A model generated the notes under the pieces. That model was not told the origin of the DNA, did no database searches, and saw only the letters and a list, made by a program, of their open reading frames with translations. Of a DNA stretch of 52,510 nt, positions 18,009 through 27,591 are shown in pieces. The DNA is from Bradyrhizobium sp. RD5-C2. Its GTDB lineage: Bacteria > Pseudomonadota > Alphaproteobacteria > Rhizobiales > Xanthobacteraceae. The first letter of the stretch is position 1. Each line of letters begins with the position of its first letter. The stretch spans positions 358,958 through 411,467 of the forward strand of contig NZ_BOVL01000008.1 of NCBI RefSeq assembly GCF_019972155.1, in the 5' to 3' direction. A program made the position numbers and the translations under genes.

Positions 18009-19511
18009 TTACTTCTTGGCTTCATAATATTCGGAGACGAGCCGCTCGAGCAGCCGGACGCCGTAACCTGAGCCCCAGCTCTGATTGATCTCGGTCTTCG
18101 GCGCGCCCATCGCGGTGCCGGCGATGTCGAGATGCGCCCAGGGCGTGCCGTCGACGAAGCGCTGCAGGAATTGCGCTGCCGTGATCGAGCCGCCATTGCG
18201 CCCGCCGGTGTTCTTCATGTCGGCGAATTGCGAGTCGATCTGCTTGTCGTATTCGGGACCGAGCGGCATCCGCCACACCTTCTCGCCGGTCTCGAGACCA
18301 ACCTTGGCGAGGCGCTCGGCGAGCTCGTCATTGTTGGAGAACAGGCCGGCGTAATCGGTGCCGAGCGCGACCATGATCGCGCCGGTCAGCGTTGCGAGAT
18401 CGACCATGAATTTCGGCTTGCACTTCTTGGCGACGTACCAGAGCACGTCTGCGAGCACGAGGCGCCCTTCGGCGTCGGTGTTGATGATTTCGATGGTCTG
18501 GCCGGACATCGAGGTGACGATGTCGCCCGGACGCTGCGCGTTGCCGTCGGGCATGTTCTCGACGAGGCCGATGGCGCCGACCGCATTGACGCGGGCCTTG
18601 CGCGCCGCGAGCGCGTGCATCAGCCCGACCACGCAGGCCGCGCCGCCCATGTCACCCTTCATATCCTCCATGCCGCCGGCCGACTTGATGGAGATACCGC
18701 CGGTGTCGAAGCAGACGCCCTTGCCGACGAATGCGACCGGCGCCTCGCTCTTCTTGCCGCCGTTCCAGCGCATGATCACGGTGCGGCTGGGCCGTACCGA
18801 GCCCTGCCCGACGCCGAGCAGCGCGCCCATGCCGAGCTTTGTCATCGCCTTGACGTCGAGGACCTCGACGGTGACGCCGAGCTTGCGCAGCTGGCTTGCG
18901 CGGCGCGCGAACTCCTCGGGATACAGCACGTTCGGCGGCTCGTTGACGAGCTCACGCGCCAGGTTCACGCCGTCGACGATGGACGAATCGGGCGCAAACG
19001 CCTTCCTGGCAGACGCGACGTCGTCGACCGCGATCGAGACGTCGGCGCGCACGGCGCCGTCCTCACCGTCCTTCTTCTTGGTCTTGTAGCGATCGAACTT
19101 GTAGGCACGCAGGCGGATGCCGGTCGTGATCGTCGCGGCCTGGTCGGCCGTCATTGCTGAATCTGGCAGTTCCGCAAGGACGGTCATCGCACCGCTGCCG
19201 GCGTTGAGCTTGCCGGCCACCACGCCGCCGAACTTAAGAAGATCCTTCTCCTTGAGGTCGGCCACCTTGCCGGTGCCGATCACGATCAGCCGGTCGACCT
19301 TGATTCCCTCCGGCGCCAGGATGTCCAGGGCCGCCCCGCTCTTGCCCTTGAACTGGTTGGCGGCCGCGGCCCGCTTGACCGTCTCGGCGGCAGCTCCGAG
19401 CGCCTTCCGGGTGGCGGCTCCGAGCTTCAATTGCTCGTCGCAAAAGGCGACCAGAATGCCGCGGGCGGACGCGGAGAACGGGACAAAGCCGACCTTGACG
19501 GCGTCGGACAT
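18009..19511 (-). CDS. pepA: Leucyl aminopeptidase (M17 family)
   Basis: A 500-residue cytosolic hexameric metallo-aminopeptidase. The metal-binding and catalytic region is clear: [15 protein letters not shown] (near 262-276), the acidic cluster in [14 protein letters not shown], and the family signature [12 protein letters not shown] near 346-357. The length is standard. PepA also acts as a DNA-binding protein in some bacteria. It heads pepA-holC and is divergent from lptF across a 371-base spacer containing a CtrA-type site. Confidence 0.96.
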   Translation of the reverse strand: MSDAVKVGFVPFSASARGILVAFCDEQLKLGAATRKALGAAAETVKRAAAANQFKGKSGAALDILAPEGIKVDRLIVIGTGKVADLKEKDLLKFGGVVAGKLNAGSGAMTVLAELPDSAMTADQAATITTGIRLRAYKFDRYKTKKKDGEDGAVRADVSIAVDDVASARKAFAPDSSIVDGVNLARELVNEPPNVLYPEEFARRASQLRKLGVTVEVLDVKAMTKLGMGALLGVGQGSVRPSRTVIMRWNGGKKSEAPVAFVGKGVCFDTGGISIKSAGGMEDMKGDMGGAACVVGLMHALAARKARVNAVGAIGLVENMPDGNAQRPGDIVTSMSGQTIEIINTDAEGRLVLADVLWYVAKKCKPKFMVDLATLTGAIMVALGTDYAGLFSNNDELAERLAKVGLETGEKVWRMPLGPEYDKQIDSQFADMKNTGGRNGGSITAAQFLQRFVDGTPWAHLDIAGTAMGAPKTEINQSWGSGYGVRLLERLVSEYYEAKK

Positions 19512-19691
19512 AGGAAAATCCTCCAGGACTCAGGGTGTTGCTCGGGCCTGAGGCGGCCCTTCCGGCACGCGGGGGTGAGCATTGCGATGGCGGTCCGTAA
19601 GCGGCCCGGACCGGGCTTGTCGCACACTATGACCTGCCGGCTGCGCCGCTGCCAAGCGCCGGAGTGGCCGGAAGGCCACAAAAGCGATTAA

Positions 19692-19706
19692 TTAACCATA
19701 AATTAA
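19692..19706. promoter_or_regulatory. Perfect CtrA-type binding site (TTAA-N7-TTAA)
   Basis: TTAACCATAAATTAA is an exact TTAA-N7-TTAA box whose first half also reads TTAACCAT, the classical CtrA sequence. It stands in the middle of the 371-base pepA/lptF spacer, about 180 bases from either start codon, in an AT-rich island. A possible -35 TTGACG lies at 19731-19736 in front of lptF with a weak -10. Nothing else was recognised in the spacer. Confidence 0.6.
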
Positions 19707-19882
19707 GCGTGCCTTGGCCCGGCCATTTTGTTGACGGATCAAAGGGATGGTAGTGAGATTGTGAACAGAGAGTGAGCCGGACGAGTCCGCGGCTCGACCA
19801 TAGGGGAACCCGGGTTGACGGGATTGGTCGAAAGCCGTGCGTCTGGTTGCGTGAAGGGGGTCTTGGGGGCCGTGCGGTAGCG

Positions 19883-21049
19883 ATGGGGTCGATCGACAAG
19901 TACATCTTCAAAACGACGCTGGCGTCGTTTGCGCTTGTCCTGGTCAGCCTTACCGGCGTGATCTGGATTACGCAGGCGTTGCGCGGCATCGACCTGATGA
20001 CCAGCCAGGGTCAGACCATCCTCACCTTCCTCGGCATCACCAGCCTCGTGATCCCCGCCCTGATCCTGATCATCGCCCCGATCGCGCTGATGATCGCGAT
20101 CTCGCACACGCTGAACAAGCTCGCGACCGATTCCGAGATCATCGTGATGAACGCGGCGGGCTTCTCGCCGTTCCGGCTGTTCCGGCCGTTCTTCTTCGCC
20201 ACCTGCGTGGTGGCGGCGCTGGTCGCCTTCATCGGCGCCTATCTCGCCCCCGACGGCATGCGCCGAATCAAGCAATGGGATGCCGAGATCACCGCCGACG
20301 TGCTGACCAACATCCTGCAGCCCGGCCGCTTTGCCCAGCTCGATCAGAACCTGACGATTCGGATCCGCGAGCGCCTGCCCGCCGGCGTGCTCGGCGGGGT
20401 TTTCGTCGACGATCGCCGCGATCCGCAGCAGCGCGTCACCATCGTCGCCGACCACGGCACCGTGCTGAAGAACGAGAGCGGCTCATATCTCGTGCTGGAG
20501 GACGGCAATCTCGAGCGATTCGAGGTCGGCAAGCGCGATCCGACGCTGGTGGTGTTTCAGCGCTACGCGTTCGACATGTCGAAATTCTCGCAGGGCCGCG
20601 ACGTCACGCTCGGAATCCGCGAGCGCTACCTGTGGGAGCTGATGTGGCCGGACGAGAACGACCAGACCTATCAGCAGCTGTCGGGCCAGTTCTTCGCGGA
20701 GCTGCATGATCGCTTCATGGCGCCGATCTATCCGTTCGCGTTCGCGGCCCTCACCTTCGCCTTCCTCGGCGCGCCACGCACCACGCGGCAGAGCCGCAAT
20801 TTCTCGATCGGCGGCTCGGTGTTCGCGGTGTTCGGCCTGCGCATGGTCGGATTCGCCTGCTCCGTCATGGCGGTGAAGACGCCGCTGGCGGCCCTCGTGC
20901 AATATCTGATGCTGTTCGCCGGCATCGGCGTCGGGATCTGGATGATCGTCGGCGGCGTGGTCGTCGAACCGCCGGCAGCATTGATGGAAGTCATCAACAG
21001 GAACAACGAACGCATTGCGCGCCTCTTCCGGAGGCCGGCCACCGCATGA
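19883..21049 (+). CDS. lptF: LPS export permease LptF
   Basis: A 388-residue inner-membrane permease of the LptBFGC transporter that moves lipopolysaccharide out of the inner membrane. YjgP/YjgQ architecture: two N-terminal membrane helix groups (about 15-35 and 55-125), a periplasmic jellyroll (about 130-270), and C-terminal helices after the conserved RFMAPIYPFAFAALTFAFLG. ATG 19883 was chosen because the longer frame from 19772 adds only basic residues before the usual SIDKYIFK start. It overlaps lptG by four bases (ATGA). Confidence 0.94.
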   Translation: MGSIDKYIFKTTLASFALVLVSLTGVIWITQALRGIDLMTSQGQTILTFLGITSLVIPALILIIAPIALMIAISHTLNKLATDSEIIVMNAAGFSPFRLFRPFFFATCVVAALVAFIGAYLAPDGMRRIKQWDAEITADVLTNILQPGRFAQLDQNLTIRIRERLPAGVLGGVFVDDRRDPQQRVTIVADHGTVLKNESGSYLVLEDGNLERFEVGKRDPTLVVFQRYAFDMSKFSQGRDVTLGIRERYLWELMWPDENDQTYQQLSGQFFAELHDRFMAPIYPFAFAALTFAFLGAPRTTRQSRNFSIGGSVFAVFGLRMVGFACSVMAVKTPLAALVQYLMLFAGIGVGIWMIVGGVVVEPPAALMEVINRNNERIARLFRRPATA

Positions 21050-22143
21050 GCATGGTCACAAATACGCTCGGGCGTTATTTCGCCGGCCGCTTCGTGGTCG
21101 CGGCGGTGGGCGTGTTCGCGGGCATCTTCGTGCTGCTCGTACTGGTCGACTACATCGAGATGGTGCGCAAGACGTCGAGCCTGGTCGGGGCCTCCGCGAT
21201 CACGGTCGCGGAAACCTCGCTGTTCCGCGTGCCGCAGCTGCTCGAGAAACTGATGCCGTTCTGCGTGCTGATCGGCGCGATGACCTGCTATCTCGCGCTG
21301 TCGCGGCGGCTGGAGCTCGTCGTGGCACGCGCCGCCGGCGTCTCGGCCTGGCAATTCATCTCGCCGGCGCTGGTCAGTGCGATCGTGCTCGGCATCTTCG
21401 CCACCACCGCCTACAATCCGGTGTCGGCCAATCTGCGCGAGCTCTCCAAACGGATGGAGGCCGAGCTGTTCGGCTCGGCGCCCGGCGGCGGCATCCAGGA
21501 TGCGTCCGGCTTCTGGCTCAATCAGATCAACGACGAAGGTCAGGCGATCATCAATGCGGCTCGCAGCGAGCAGCAGGGCATCCGGCTGACCGGCCTCACG
21601 GTGTTCCGATTCGATACGGCGCTGCAGTTCAAAGAACGAATCGAGGCCCGCGAAGCGACGCTCGAAGAAGGCCGCTGGGCGTTCACGGGAGTACGCCGAT
21701 ACACCCTCGACAAGGCTCCGGTGGACCAGGACACCTTCTACCTGACCACCACCTTGACCCCGGCACAGGTGCGCAACAGTTTCTCCACCCCCGAAACTGT
21801 GTCCTTTTGGCAACTGCCGAACTACATCCGTTCGTCGGAGAGCTCAGGGTTCGCGACGGCCGGCTATCGCTTGCAGTATCACAAGCTTATCGCGCAGCCG
21901 TTTTTGCTGGCTGCGATGGTGATGTTGGCGGCTTCTGTGAGCCTCCGCTTCTTCCGGATGGGCGGCGTGCAGAAGATGGTTTTGAGTGGCGTGGGCGCAG
22001 GCTTTCTGCTCTACGTCCTGTCGAAAGTAACTGAAGATTTGAGCAAGGCTGAGTTGATGCATCCCATCGCTGCGGCGTGGTTGCCTGTCGTTGTGGGTAG
22101 CCTCACCGGTTTCTTAGCCTTGCTGTACCAGGAGGACGGGTAG
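21046..22143 (+). CDS. lptG: LPS export permease LptG
   Basis: A 365-residue partner of LptF with the same YjgP/YjgQ layout: N-terminal membrane helices (about 15-120), a periplasmic domain (about 125-265), and C-terminal helices including FLLAAMVMLAASVSLRF. TLGRYFAGRF opens the protein and LPQLLEKLMPFCVLIGA-like sequence marks the coupling region. Its start overlaps lptF by four bases and its stop shares one base with the lptD start (TAGTG), so translation of the three genes is likely coupled. Confidence 0.94.
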   Translation: MSMVTNTLGRYFAGRFVVAAVGVFAGIFVLLVLVDYIEMVRKTSSLVGASAITVAETSLFRVPQLLEKLMPFCVLIGAMTCYLALSRRLELVVARAAGVSAWQFISPALVSAIVLGIFATTAYNPVSANLRELSKRMEAELFGSAPGGGIQDASGFWLNQINDEGQAIINAARSEQQGIRLTGLTVFRFDTALQFKERIEAREATLEEGRWAFTGVRRYTLDKAPVDQDTFYLTTTLTPAQVRNSFSTPETVSFWQLPNYIRSSESSGFATAGYRLQYHKLIAQPFLLAAMVMLAASVSLRFFRMGGVQKMVLSGVGAGFLLYVLSKVTEDLSKAELMHPIAAAWLPVVVGSLTGFLALLYQEDG

Positions 22144-24638
22144 TGGCTACTGTCGCCGCCCGCCAGTTGATGTCGCCTGCATTCGGGCGGCGCAGTGCCC
22201 TGCGCCGTCAACGGAGCCGCATGGCCGCGTTTGGCGTTTCGATTTCTGCTCTGCTTGCCGCGTTCGTCGTGGTCAGCGCGCTCGACGTCGTCACGTCGAC
22301 GCCGGCTGCCGCGCAGTCGTTTACCTACAATCCGCGTCCGCCGAAGCCGGTCCGCCCGCCGGCCAAGAACGACGGGCAGATGCTCGTTCAGGCGACCGAG
22401 GTCGATTACGACTACAACAACAGCCGCATCTCGGCCGTCGGCAACGTCCAGATGTTCTACAACGGCACCAGCGTCGAGGCCGACAAGGTCATCTACGACC
22501 AGAAGACCAAGCGTCTTCATGCCGAAGGCAACATCCGCATGACCGATGCGGAAGGCAAGATCACCTACGCCAACATCCTGGATCTCAGCGACGACTACCG
22601 CGACGGGTTCGTCGATTCGCTGCGCGTCGATACTGAAGACCAGACCCGCATGGCGGCGACCCGCGCCGATCGGTCCAGCGGCAATTACACGGTGTTCGAC
22701 AACGGCGTTTATACCGCCTGCGCCCCCTGTAAGGATGATCCGAAGAAGCCGCCGCTCTGGCAGGTCAAGGGCGCGCGCATCATCCATGACCAGACCGAGA
22801 AGATGCTCTATTTCGAGAACGCCCAGCTCGAGTTCTTCGGCGTTCCGATGGCCTACATGCCCTATTTCTCGACGCCCGATCCGACCGTGAAGCGCAAGAG
22901 CGGCTTCCTGATGCCGGGCTTCACCACCTACACGGCGTTCGGCTACGGCGTCGAAATTCCGTATTATTGGGCGATCGCGCCTGACATGGACGCGACCTTC
23001 AGTCCGCGCATCACCTCGAAGCAGGGCGTGCTGCTGCAGACCGAATTCCGCCAGCGCTTCGTGGACGGCTCCTATCAGATCAGGCTTTACGGCATCGACC
23101 AGCTCGATCGGGGTCAGTTTACCGGCCAGCCGGGCGACCGCGACTTCCGCTGGGGCGTCGACACCAAGGGCCAGTTCGCGCTGAACGACAAATGGGTCTG
23201 GGGCTGGGACGGCGTCGTGCTGTCCGACTACTTCTTCATGTCCGACTACCGGCTCGCCCAGTACAAGGATCCGTTCGGATCGTTCCTGTCGCTGCCGACG
23301 GAAGCGATCTCGCAGCTCTATCTGACCGGCGTCGGCAACCGCAGCTTCTTCGATGCGCGGGCGATCTACTATCTCAGCTACTCGGGCAACCAGAACCAGG
23401 TCCCGGTGGTCGCGCCCGTCATCGACTACAACAACGTGATCAACAACAACATTCTGGGCGGCGAGTTCAGCTACAAGATGAACTTCGTCAACCTGACCCG
23501 CGAAACCGCGGTGTTCGATCCGATCACGACGATCGCCAACACCGCCGGCCTGTGCAGTTTGACGTCCGCCGATCCGCTGGCTCGGACGCCGTCGCAGTGC
23601 CTGCTGCGCGGCATGCCGGGCACCTACACAAGGCTGACGGCCGAGGCGCAGTGGCGCAAGTCCTATACCGACCCGCTCGGCCAGATCTGGACGCCGTTCG
23701 CCAGCGTCCGCGCCGATGCCATCAACGCCGACATCTCGAACCAGCCGGGCGTTTCCAACTTCCTGCCGGTCGGCGACACCCAGACGGTCCGCTTCATGCC
23801 GACCGTCGGCCTCGAATACCGCTACCCCTTCATCAATGTGCAGCCGTGGGGCACGACCACCGTCGAGCCGATTGCGCAGGTCATCATCCGGCCCAACGAG
23901 CCGAATGCCGGCAAGCTTCCGAACGAGGACGCGCAGAGCCTGGTGTTCGACACCAGCAACCTGTTCGCGGTCGACAAGTTCTCCGGCTACGACCGTGTCG
24001 AAGGCGGCAGCCGCGCCAATGTCGGCGTGCAGGCCACCACGCAGTTCGATCACGGCGGCAGCGTCAAGGGGATGTTCGGGCAGTCCTACCAGATGTTCGG
24101 GCTGAACTCGTTCGCGGTCGCTGATATGACCAATACCGGCATCGACTCCGGGCTGCAGAACCCGCGCTCGGACTATGTCGCGAGCCTCGCCTATTCGCCC
24201 AACCGCACCTACACTTTCAGCGTCCGCTCGCGGATGGATGAAGCGACCTGGAACATCAACCGGTTCGAGGCTACGGCGAGCGCGAACTTCGACCGCTGGT
24301 CGATCGCCGTGACCTACGGCGACTATGCAGCGCAACCGGAACTCGGCTACCTGACGCGCCGCGAGGGCATCCTCACCAGCGGATCGGTCAAGGTGGCGTC
24401 GAACTGGGTGGTTCAGGGTGCGGCGCGCTGGGACCTTGAAGCGAACAAGATCAACCAGTATGCCGTCGGCGCGGGCTATGTGGACGACTGCTTCGTGCTG
24501 GCTGCCAACTACATCACGTCCTATACCTATCAGGCAGGCTCGCAGCCGCCCGTCCTCAGCCATGCGTTCATGTTCCAGATCGGGCTGCGGACGATCGCCC
24601 AGACCTCCACGACCAGCAGCTCCGCTGGCATGCAGTAG
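22143..24638 (+). CDS. lptD: LPS-assembly outer-membrane protein LptD
   Basis: An 831-residue outer-membrane translocon for LPS. A long basic N-terminus precedes a hydrophobic signal segment (about 27-57, ending TPAAAQS). An OstA/LptA-like jellyroll (about 75-220) contains the repeated pattern SAVGNVQMFYNGTSVEADKV and HAEGNIRMTDAEGKI. The rest is a beta-barrel rich in aromatic residues. CAPC near residue 197 and later cysteines are candidates for the LptD disulfides. The start is GTG 22143, overlapping the lptG stop by one base; a later ATG at 22221 would still leave a signal peptide. Confidence 0.93.
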   Translation: MATVAARQLMSPAFGRRSALRRQRSRMAAFGVSISALLAAFVVVSALDVVTSTPAAAQSFTYNPRPPKPVRPPAKNDGQMLVQATEVDYDYNNSRISAVGNVQMFYNGTSVEADKVIYDQKTKRLHAEGNIRMTDAEGKITYANILDLSDDYRDGFVDSLRVDTEDQTRMAATRADRSSGNYTVFDNGVYTACAPCKDDPKKPPLWQVKGARIIHDQTEKMLYFENAQLEFFGVPMAYMPYFSTPDPTVKRKSGFLMPGFTTYTAFGYGVEIPYYWAIAPDMDATFSPRITSKQGVLLQTEFRQRFVDGSYQIRLYGIDQLDRGQFTGQPGDRDFRWGVDTKGQFALNDKWVWGWDGVVLSDYFFMSDYRLAQYKDPFGSFLSLPTEAISQLYLTGVGNRSFFDARAIYYLSYSGNQNQVPVVAPVIDYNNVINNNILGGEFSYKMNFVNLTRETAVFDPITTIANTAGLCSLTSADPLARTPSQCLLRGMPGTYTRLTAEAQWRKSYTDPLGQIWTPFASVRADAINADISNQPGVSNFLPVGDTQTVRFMPTVGLEYRYPFINVQPWGTTTVEPIAQVIIRPNEPNAGKLPNEDAQSLVFDTSNLFAVDKFSGYDRVEGGSRANVGVQATTQFDHGGSVKGMFGQSYQMFGLNSFAVADMTNTGIDSGLQNPRSDYVASLAYSPNRTYTFSVRSRMDEATWNINRFEATASANFDRWSIAVTYGDYAAQPELGYLTRREGILTSGSVKVASNWVVQGAARWDLEANKINQYAVGAGYVDDCFVLAANYITSYTYQAGSQPPVLSHAFMFQIGLRTIAQTSTTSSSAGMQ

Positions 24639-24666
24639 CGAGCGAGGAGCCTGCCAAGGACCATGT

Positions 24667-24692
24667 ATTGGGGGCTTGAATTGGGGGCTTGT
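24667..24692. repeat. 13-bp tandem repeat, two copies
   Basis: ATTGGGGGCTTG(A/T) occurs twice in direct succession (24667-24679 and 24680-24692), and a third partial ATTG follows. It lies in the 103-base lptD/surA spacer. It may be a slippage product with no function. Confidence 0.6.
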
Positions 24693-24741
24693 ATTGCCCG
24701 CGGGCCTGTGGCCCCGGCTTGAATTGGTTTAAACGGCTGAC

Positions 24742-25698
24742 ATGACCACAATGACGACCGCTAGCCTGCCAAGGCGCTGCAATCAGCTAGTGTTGAGTTC
24801 CCTGCTGGCTCTTTTCCTCCTGTTGGGAGGCGGTGCGCGACTGCACGCCCAGACCATCGCCGTGATGGTCAATGGCGAACCCATCACCAATTTCGACATC
24901 GAGCAGCGCGCCAAGCTGAACGCGCTGACCGGCGGCAAGACCCCCGATCGCAAAACCGTCCTCGACGACTTGATCGACGAGAAGCTGAAGATCAAGGAAG
25001 CCAAGAAATTCGGCGTCGATCCCACCGCCAACGATATCGAGCAGTCCTATGGCGGGATGGCGCAGCGGATGCGGCTGAACAACGACCAGCTGACCAAGGT
25101 CCTCGAGAGCAAGGGCATCCGCCCCGATACGCTCAAGCAACGCATCAGGGCCGATATGGTCTGGACCAGCCTGGTCCGCGGCCGCTTCAAGGAAAGCCTG
25201 CAGGTCGGCGAGAAGGACGTCGACACCGCGGTCAAGGGGGCCGGCGAAGCGCCCGACGCCGAGGCGTTCGAATACCGGATGCAGCCGGTCGTGCTGATTG
25301 TGCCCCGCGGCTCTCCGCAATCCGAATTCGAGAACCGCCGCAAGGAAGCCGACACCCTGCGCGAGCGCGTCACCAGCTGCGAGGAAGCCAACACCTTCTT
25401 CAAGTCGATGCGCAACGCCGCGATCCGCGAGATCGTCGTGAAGACGTCGGCAGACCTGCCGCAGTCGCTGCGCGACATCCTGGACAAGACCCCGGTCGGC
25501 CACCTCACCCCTCCCGAGCTCACCAAGCAGGGCGTCGAAATGGTCGCTCTCTGCGGCCGGAAGGCAACCACCGTGGACACGCCGAAGAAGCGTGAGATGC
25601 GAGACAAGATGTACGTGCAGAAGTACGAGGCGAAGTCGAAAGCCTACCTGCAAGAAGTCCGGAAAGCCGCGATGATCGAATATCCAGGCGGACGATGA
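24742..25698 (+). CDS. surA: Periplasmic chaperone/peptidyl-prolyl isomerase SurA-like
   Basis: A 318-residue exported protein. The signal peptide is near residues 15-37 (LVLSSLLALFLLLGGGARLHAQ). A SurA-type N-terminal domain follows (about 40-170: VMVNGEPITNFDIEQRAKLNAL, then DDLIDEKLKIKEAKKFG). The second half (about 180-285) looks like one degenerate parvulin domain, fewer than the two in E. coli SurA. The position lptD-surA-pdxA-rsmA matches the E. coli operon order, which supports the name. Isomerase activity is uncertain. Confidence 0.85.
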   Translation: MTTMTTASLPRRCNQLVLSSLLALFLLLGGGARLHAQTIAVMVNGEPITNFDIEQRAKLNALTGGKTPDRKTVLDDLIDEKLKIKEAKKFGVDPTANDIEQSYGGMAQRMRLNNDQLTKVLESKGIRPDTLKQRIRADMVWTSLVRGRFKESLQVGEKDVDTAVKGAGEAPDAEAFEYRMQPVVLIVPRGSPQSEFENRRKEADTLRERVTSCEEANTFFKSMRNAAIREIVVKTSADLPQSLRDILDKTPVGHLTPPELTKQGVEMVALCGRKATTVDTPKKREMRDKMYVQKYEAKSKAYLQEVRKAAMIEYPGGR

Positions 25699-25715
25699 TC
25701 GACTATCGTTGACGC

Positions 25716-26717
25716 ATGGCTCAACCTCTCGCACTGACATGCGGCGAGCCCGCAGGCATCGGCCCCGACATCACGCTCGCCGCGTGGCTGCGCCGACGCG
25801 AACTCGACCTTCCGCCGTTCTATCTGCTCGGTGACCGCGCGCCCCTGGCCGAGCGCGCCAGGACGCTCGGGCTCGCCGTAGAGTTTGCCGAGGTCAGCGC
25901 CGAGGAGGCATCCGTGGCATTTGCGCGGGCCCTGCCCGTCGTTGCGACCGGCAAGGCGGCGACGGCGCAACCGGGCAAGCCGGACGGAACGAGCGCGGAT
26001 GCCGCGCTGGCGTCGATCCGTCAGGCCGTCGCCGATGTTGCGTCGGGCAAGGCCAGCGCGGTCGTCACCAATCCGATCGCCAAGAACGTGCTGTACCGCG
26101 CCGGTTTCCGCCATCCCGGCCACACCGAATTCCTCGCCGAGCTTGCCGCCCGCCACGGGCCCGCGCCGCAGCCGGTGATGATGCTGTGGTCGCCGTCGCT
26201 CGCCGTGGTCCCGGTGACGATCCATGTGTCGGTCCGCGAGGCGCTGGCGCAATTGACGACCGACCTGATCGTCTCGACCGCGCGAATCGTGGTCGCCGAC
26301 ATGAAGGCGCGGTTTGGCCTCGCCTCGCCGCGGCTTGCGATCGCCGGCCTCAATCCGCATGCCGGCGAAGACGGCACGCTCGGCATGGAAGACGTCGAGA
26401 TCGTCGCGCCTGCGGTCGAGATCCTGCGCCGCGACGGCATTGCCGCCCGCGGCCCGCTGCCGGCCGACACCATGTTCCACGCAGCCGCGCGCAAGACCTA
26501 TGACTGCGCGCTCTGCATGTATCACGACCAGGCGCTGATCCCGATCAAGACCGTCGCGTTCGAGGACGCCGTCAACGTCACGCTGGGGCTGCCCTTCATC
26601 CGGACATCACCCGATCACGGCACGGCCTTCGATATCGCCGGCACCGGCAAGGCCAATCCGTCGAGCCTGATCGCCGCACTCCGGCTCGCCGCGCGCATGG
26701 CCGCGGCATCAAGCTAA
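25716..26717 (+). CDS. pdxA: 4-hydroxythreonine-4-phosphate dehydrogenase
   Basis: A 333-residue NAD-dependent enzyme of the DXP-dependent pyridoxal phosphate pathway. Signatures include [18 protein letters not shown] at the N-terminus, [26 protein letters not shown] (near 115-140) with a metal-binding His, [22 protein letters not shown] with the second His, and [16 protein letters not shown]. It starts 18 bases after surA, and its stop is directly followed by the GTG of rsmA, so the genes form one unit. Confidence 0.96.
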   Translation: MAQPLALTCGEPAGIGPDITLAAWLRRRELDLPPFYLLGDRAPLAERARTLGLAVEFAEVSAEEASVAFARALPVVATGKAATAQPGKPDGTSADAALASIRQAVADVASGKASAVVTNPIAKNVLYRAGFRHPGHTEFLAELAARHGPAPQPVMMLWSPSLAVVPVTIHVSVREALAQLTTDLIVSTARIVVADMKARFGLASPRLAIAGLNPHAGEDGTLGMEDVEIVAPAVEILRRDGIAARGPLPADTMFHAAARKTYDCALCMYHDQALIPIKTVAFEDAVNVTLGLPFIRTSPDHGTAFDIAGTGKANPSSLIAALRLAARMAAASS

Positions 26718-27572
26718 GTGAGCGCGATCGACGATCTGCCCCCGCTGCGCGACATCATTCGCGAGCATTCGCTGTCGGCGCGCAAATCGCTCGGCCAGAA
26801 TTTCCTGCTCGATCTCAATCTTACTGCGCGCATTGCCCGTGCCGCGGGCCCGCTGGAAGATTCAACCGTGATCGAGGTCGGGCCCGGCCCCGGCGGACTG
26901 ACGCGCGCACTGCTTGCGATGGGCGCCAAGCGCGTCATCGCCATCGAGCGCGACGAGCGCGCGATCGATGCGCTCGACTACATCGTCAAGCGCTATCCCG
27001 GCCGCATCGAGATCGTGCATGGCGACGCGCAGCACTTCGATCCGCGTCCCCTGCTCGATGGCGGCAAGGCCAAGATCGTCGCCAACCTGCCCTACAACAT
27101 CGCAACCCAGCTCCTGGTCGACTGGCTGTCGATCGAGCCGTGGCCGCCCTGGTACGACACCATGGTGCTGATGTTCCAGCGCGAGGTCGCCGAGCGCATC
27201 GTCGCGCATGAGGACGAGGAAGCCTATGGCCGGCTCGCGGTGCTCGCCAACTGGCGCGCCGAGACCAAGATCCTGTTCGACATTTCGCCCGCAGCCTTCG
27301 TGCCGCAGCCGAAGGTGACGTCCTCGGTGGTACGATTGATACCGCGCGCCGCGCCGGAGCCGTGCGACCGCCGCATGCTCGAGCAGGTCGCGGCTGCCGC
27401 CTTCGGCCAGCGCCGCAAAATGCTGCGCCAAAGCCTGAAATCGCTGTCGGTCGATCCGGCGCGGCTTGCTGCCGCAGCCCAGATCGACACGACGCGGCGC
27501 GCCGAAACCATTCCGGTCGCGGGCTTTGTTGCCATGGCGAGGGAATTGGCCGATATACGGTCCACAAAATAG
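26718..27572 (+). CDS. rsmA: 16S rRNA adenine dimethyltransferase
   Basis: A 284-residue SAM-dependent enzyme (KsgA) that dimethylates A1518 and A1519 in the 3' hairpin of 16S rRNA, a ribosome-assembly checkpoint. Visible are [10 protein letters not shown] (27-36), the SAM motif [13 protein letters not shown] (near 54-66), the catalytic [11 protein letters not shown] (near 121-131) and the helical C-terminal domain ([18 protein letters not shown]). It starts with GTG immediately after the pdxA stop. Confidence 0.96.
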   Translation: MSAIDDLPPLRDIIREHSLSARKSLGQNFLLDLNLTARIARAAGPLEDSTVIEVGPGPGGLTRALLAMGAKRVIAIERDERAIDALDYIVKRYPGRIEIVHGDAQHFDPRPLLDGGKAKIVANLPYNIATQLLVDWLSIEPWPPWYDTMVLMFQREVAERIVAHEDEEAYGRLAVLANWRAETKILFDISPAAFVPQPKVTSSVVRLIPRAAPEPCDRRMLEQVAAAAFGQRRKMLRQSLKSLSVDPARLAAAAQIDTTRRAETIPVAGFVAMARELADIRSTK

Positions 27573-27591
27573 AACATCAGGAGAAAACGTA

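Noticed and set aside
22011..24563. 850-codon minus-strand open frame opposite lptD
   Set aside because: It is the antisense shadow of lptD in GC-rich DNA, rich in Arg/Val/Asp with no motif or start signal.
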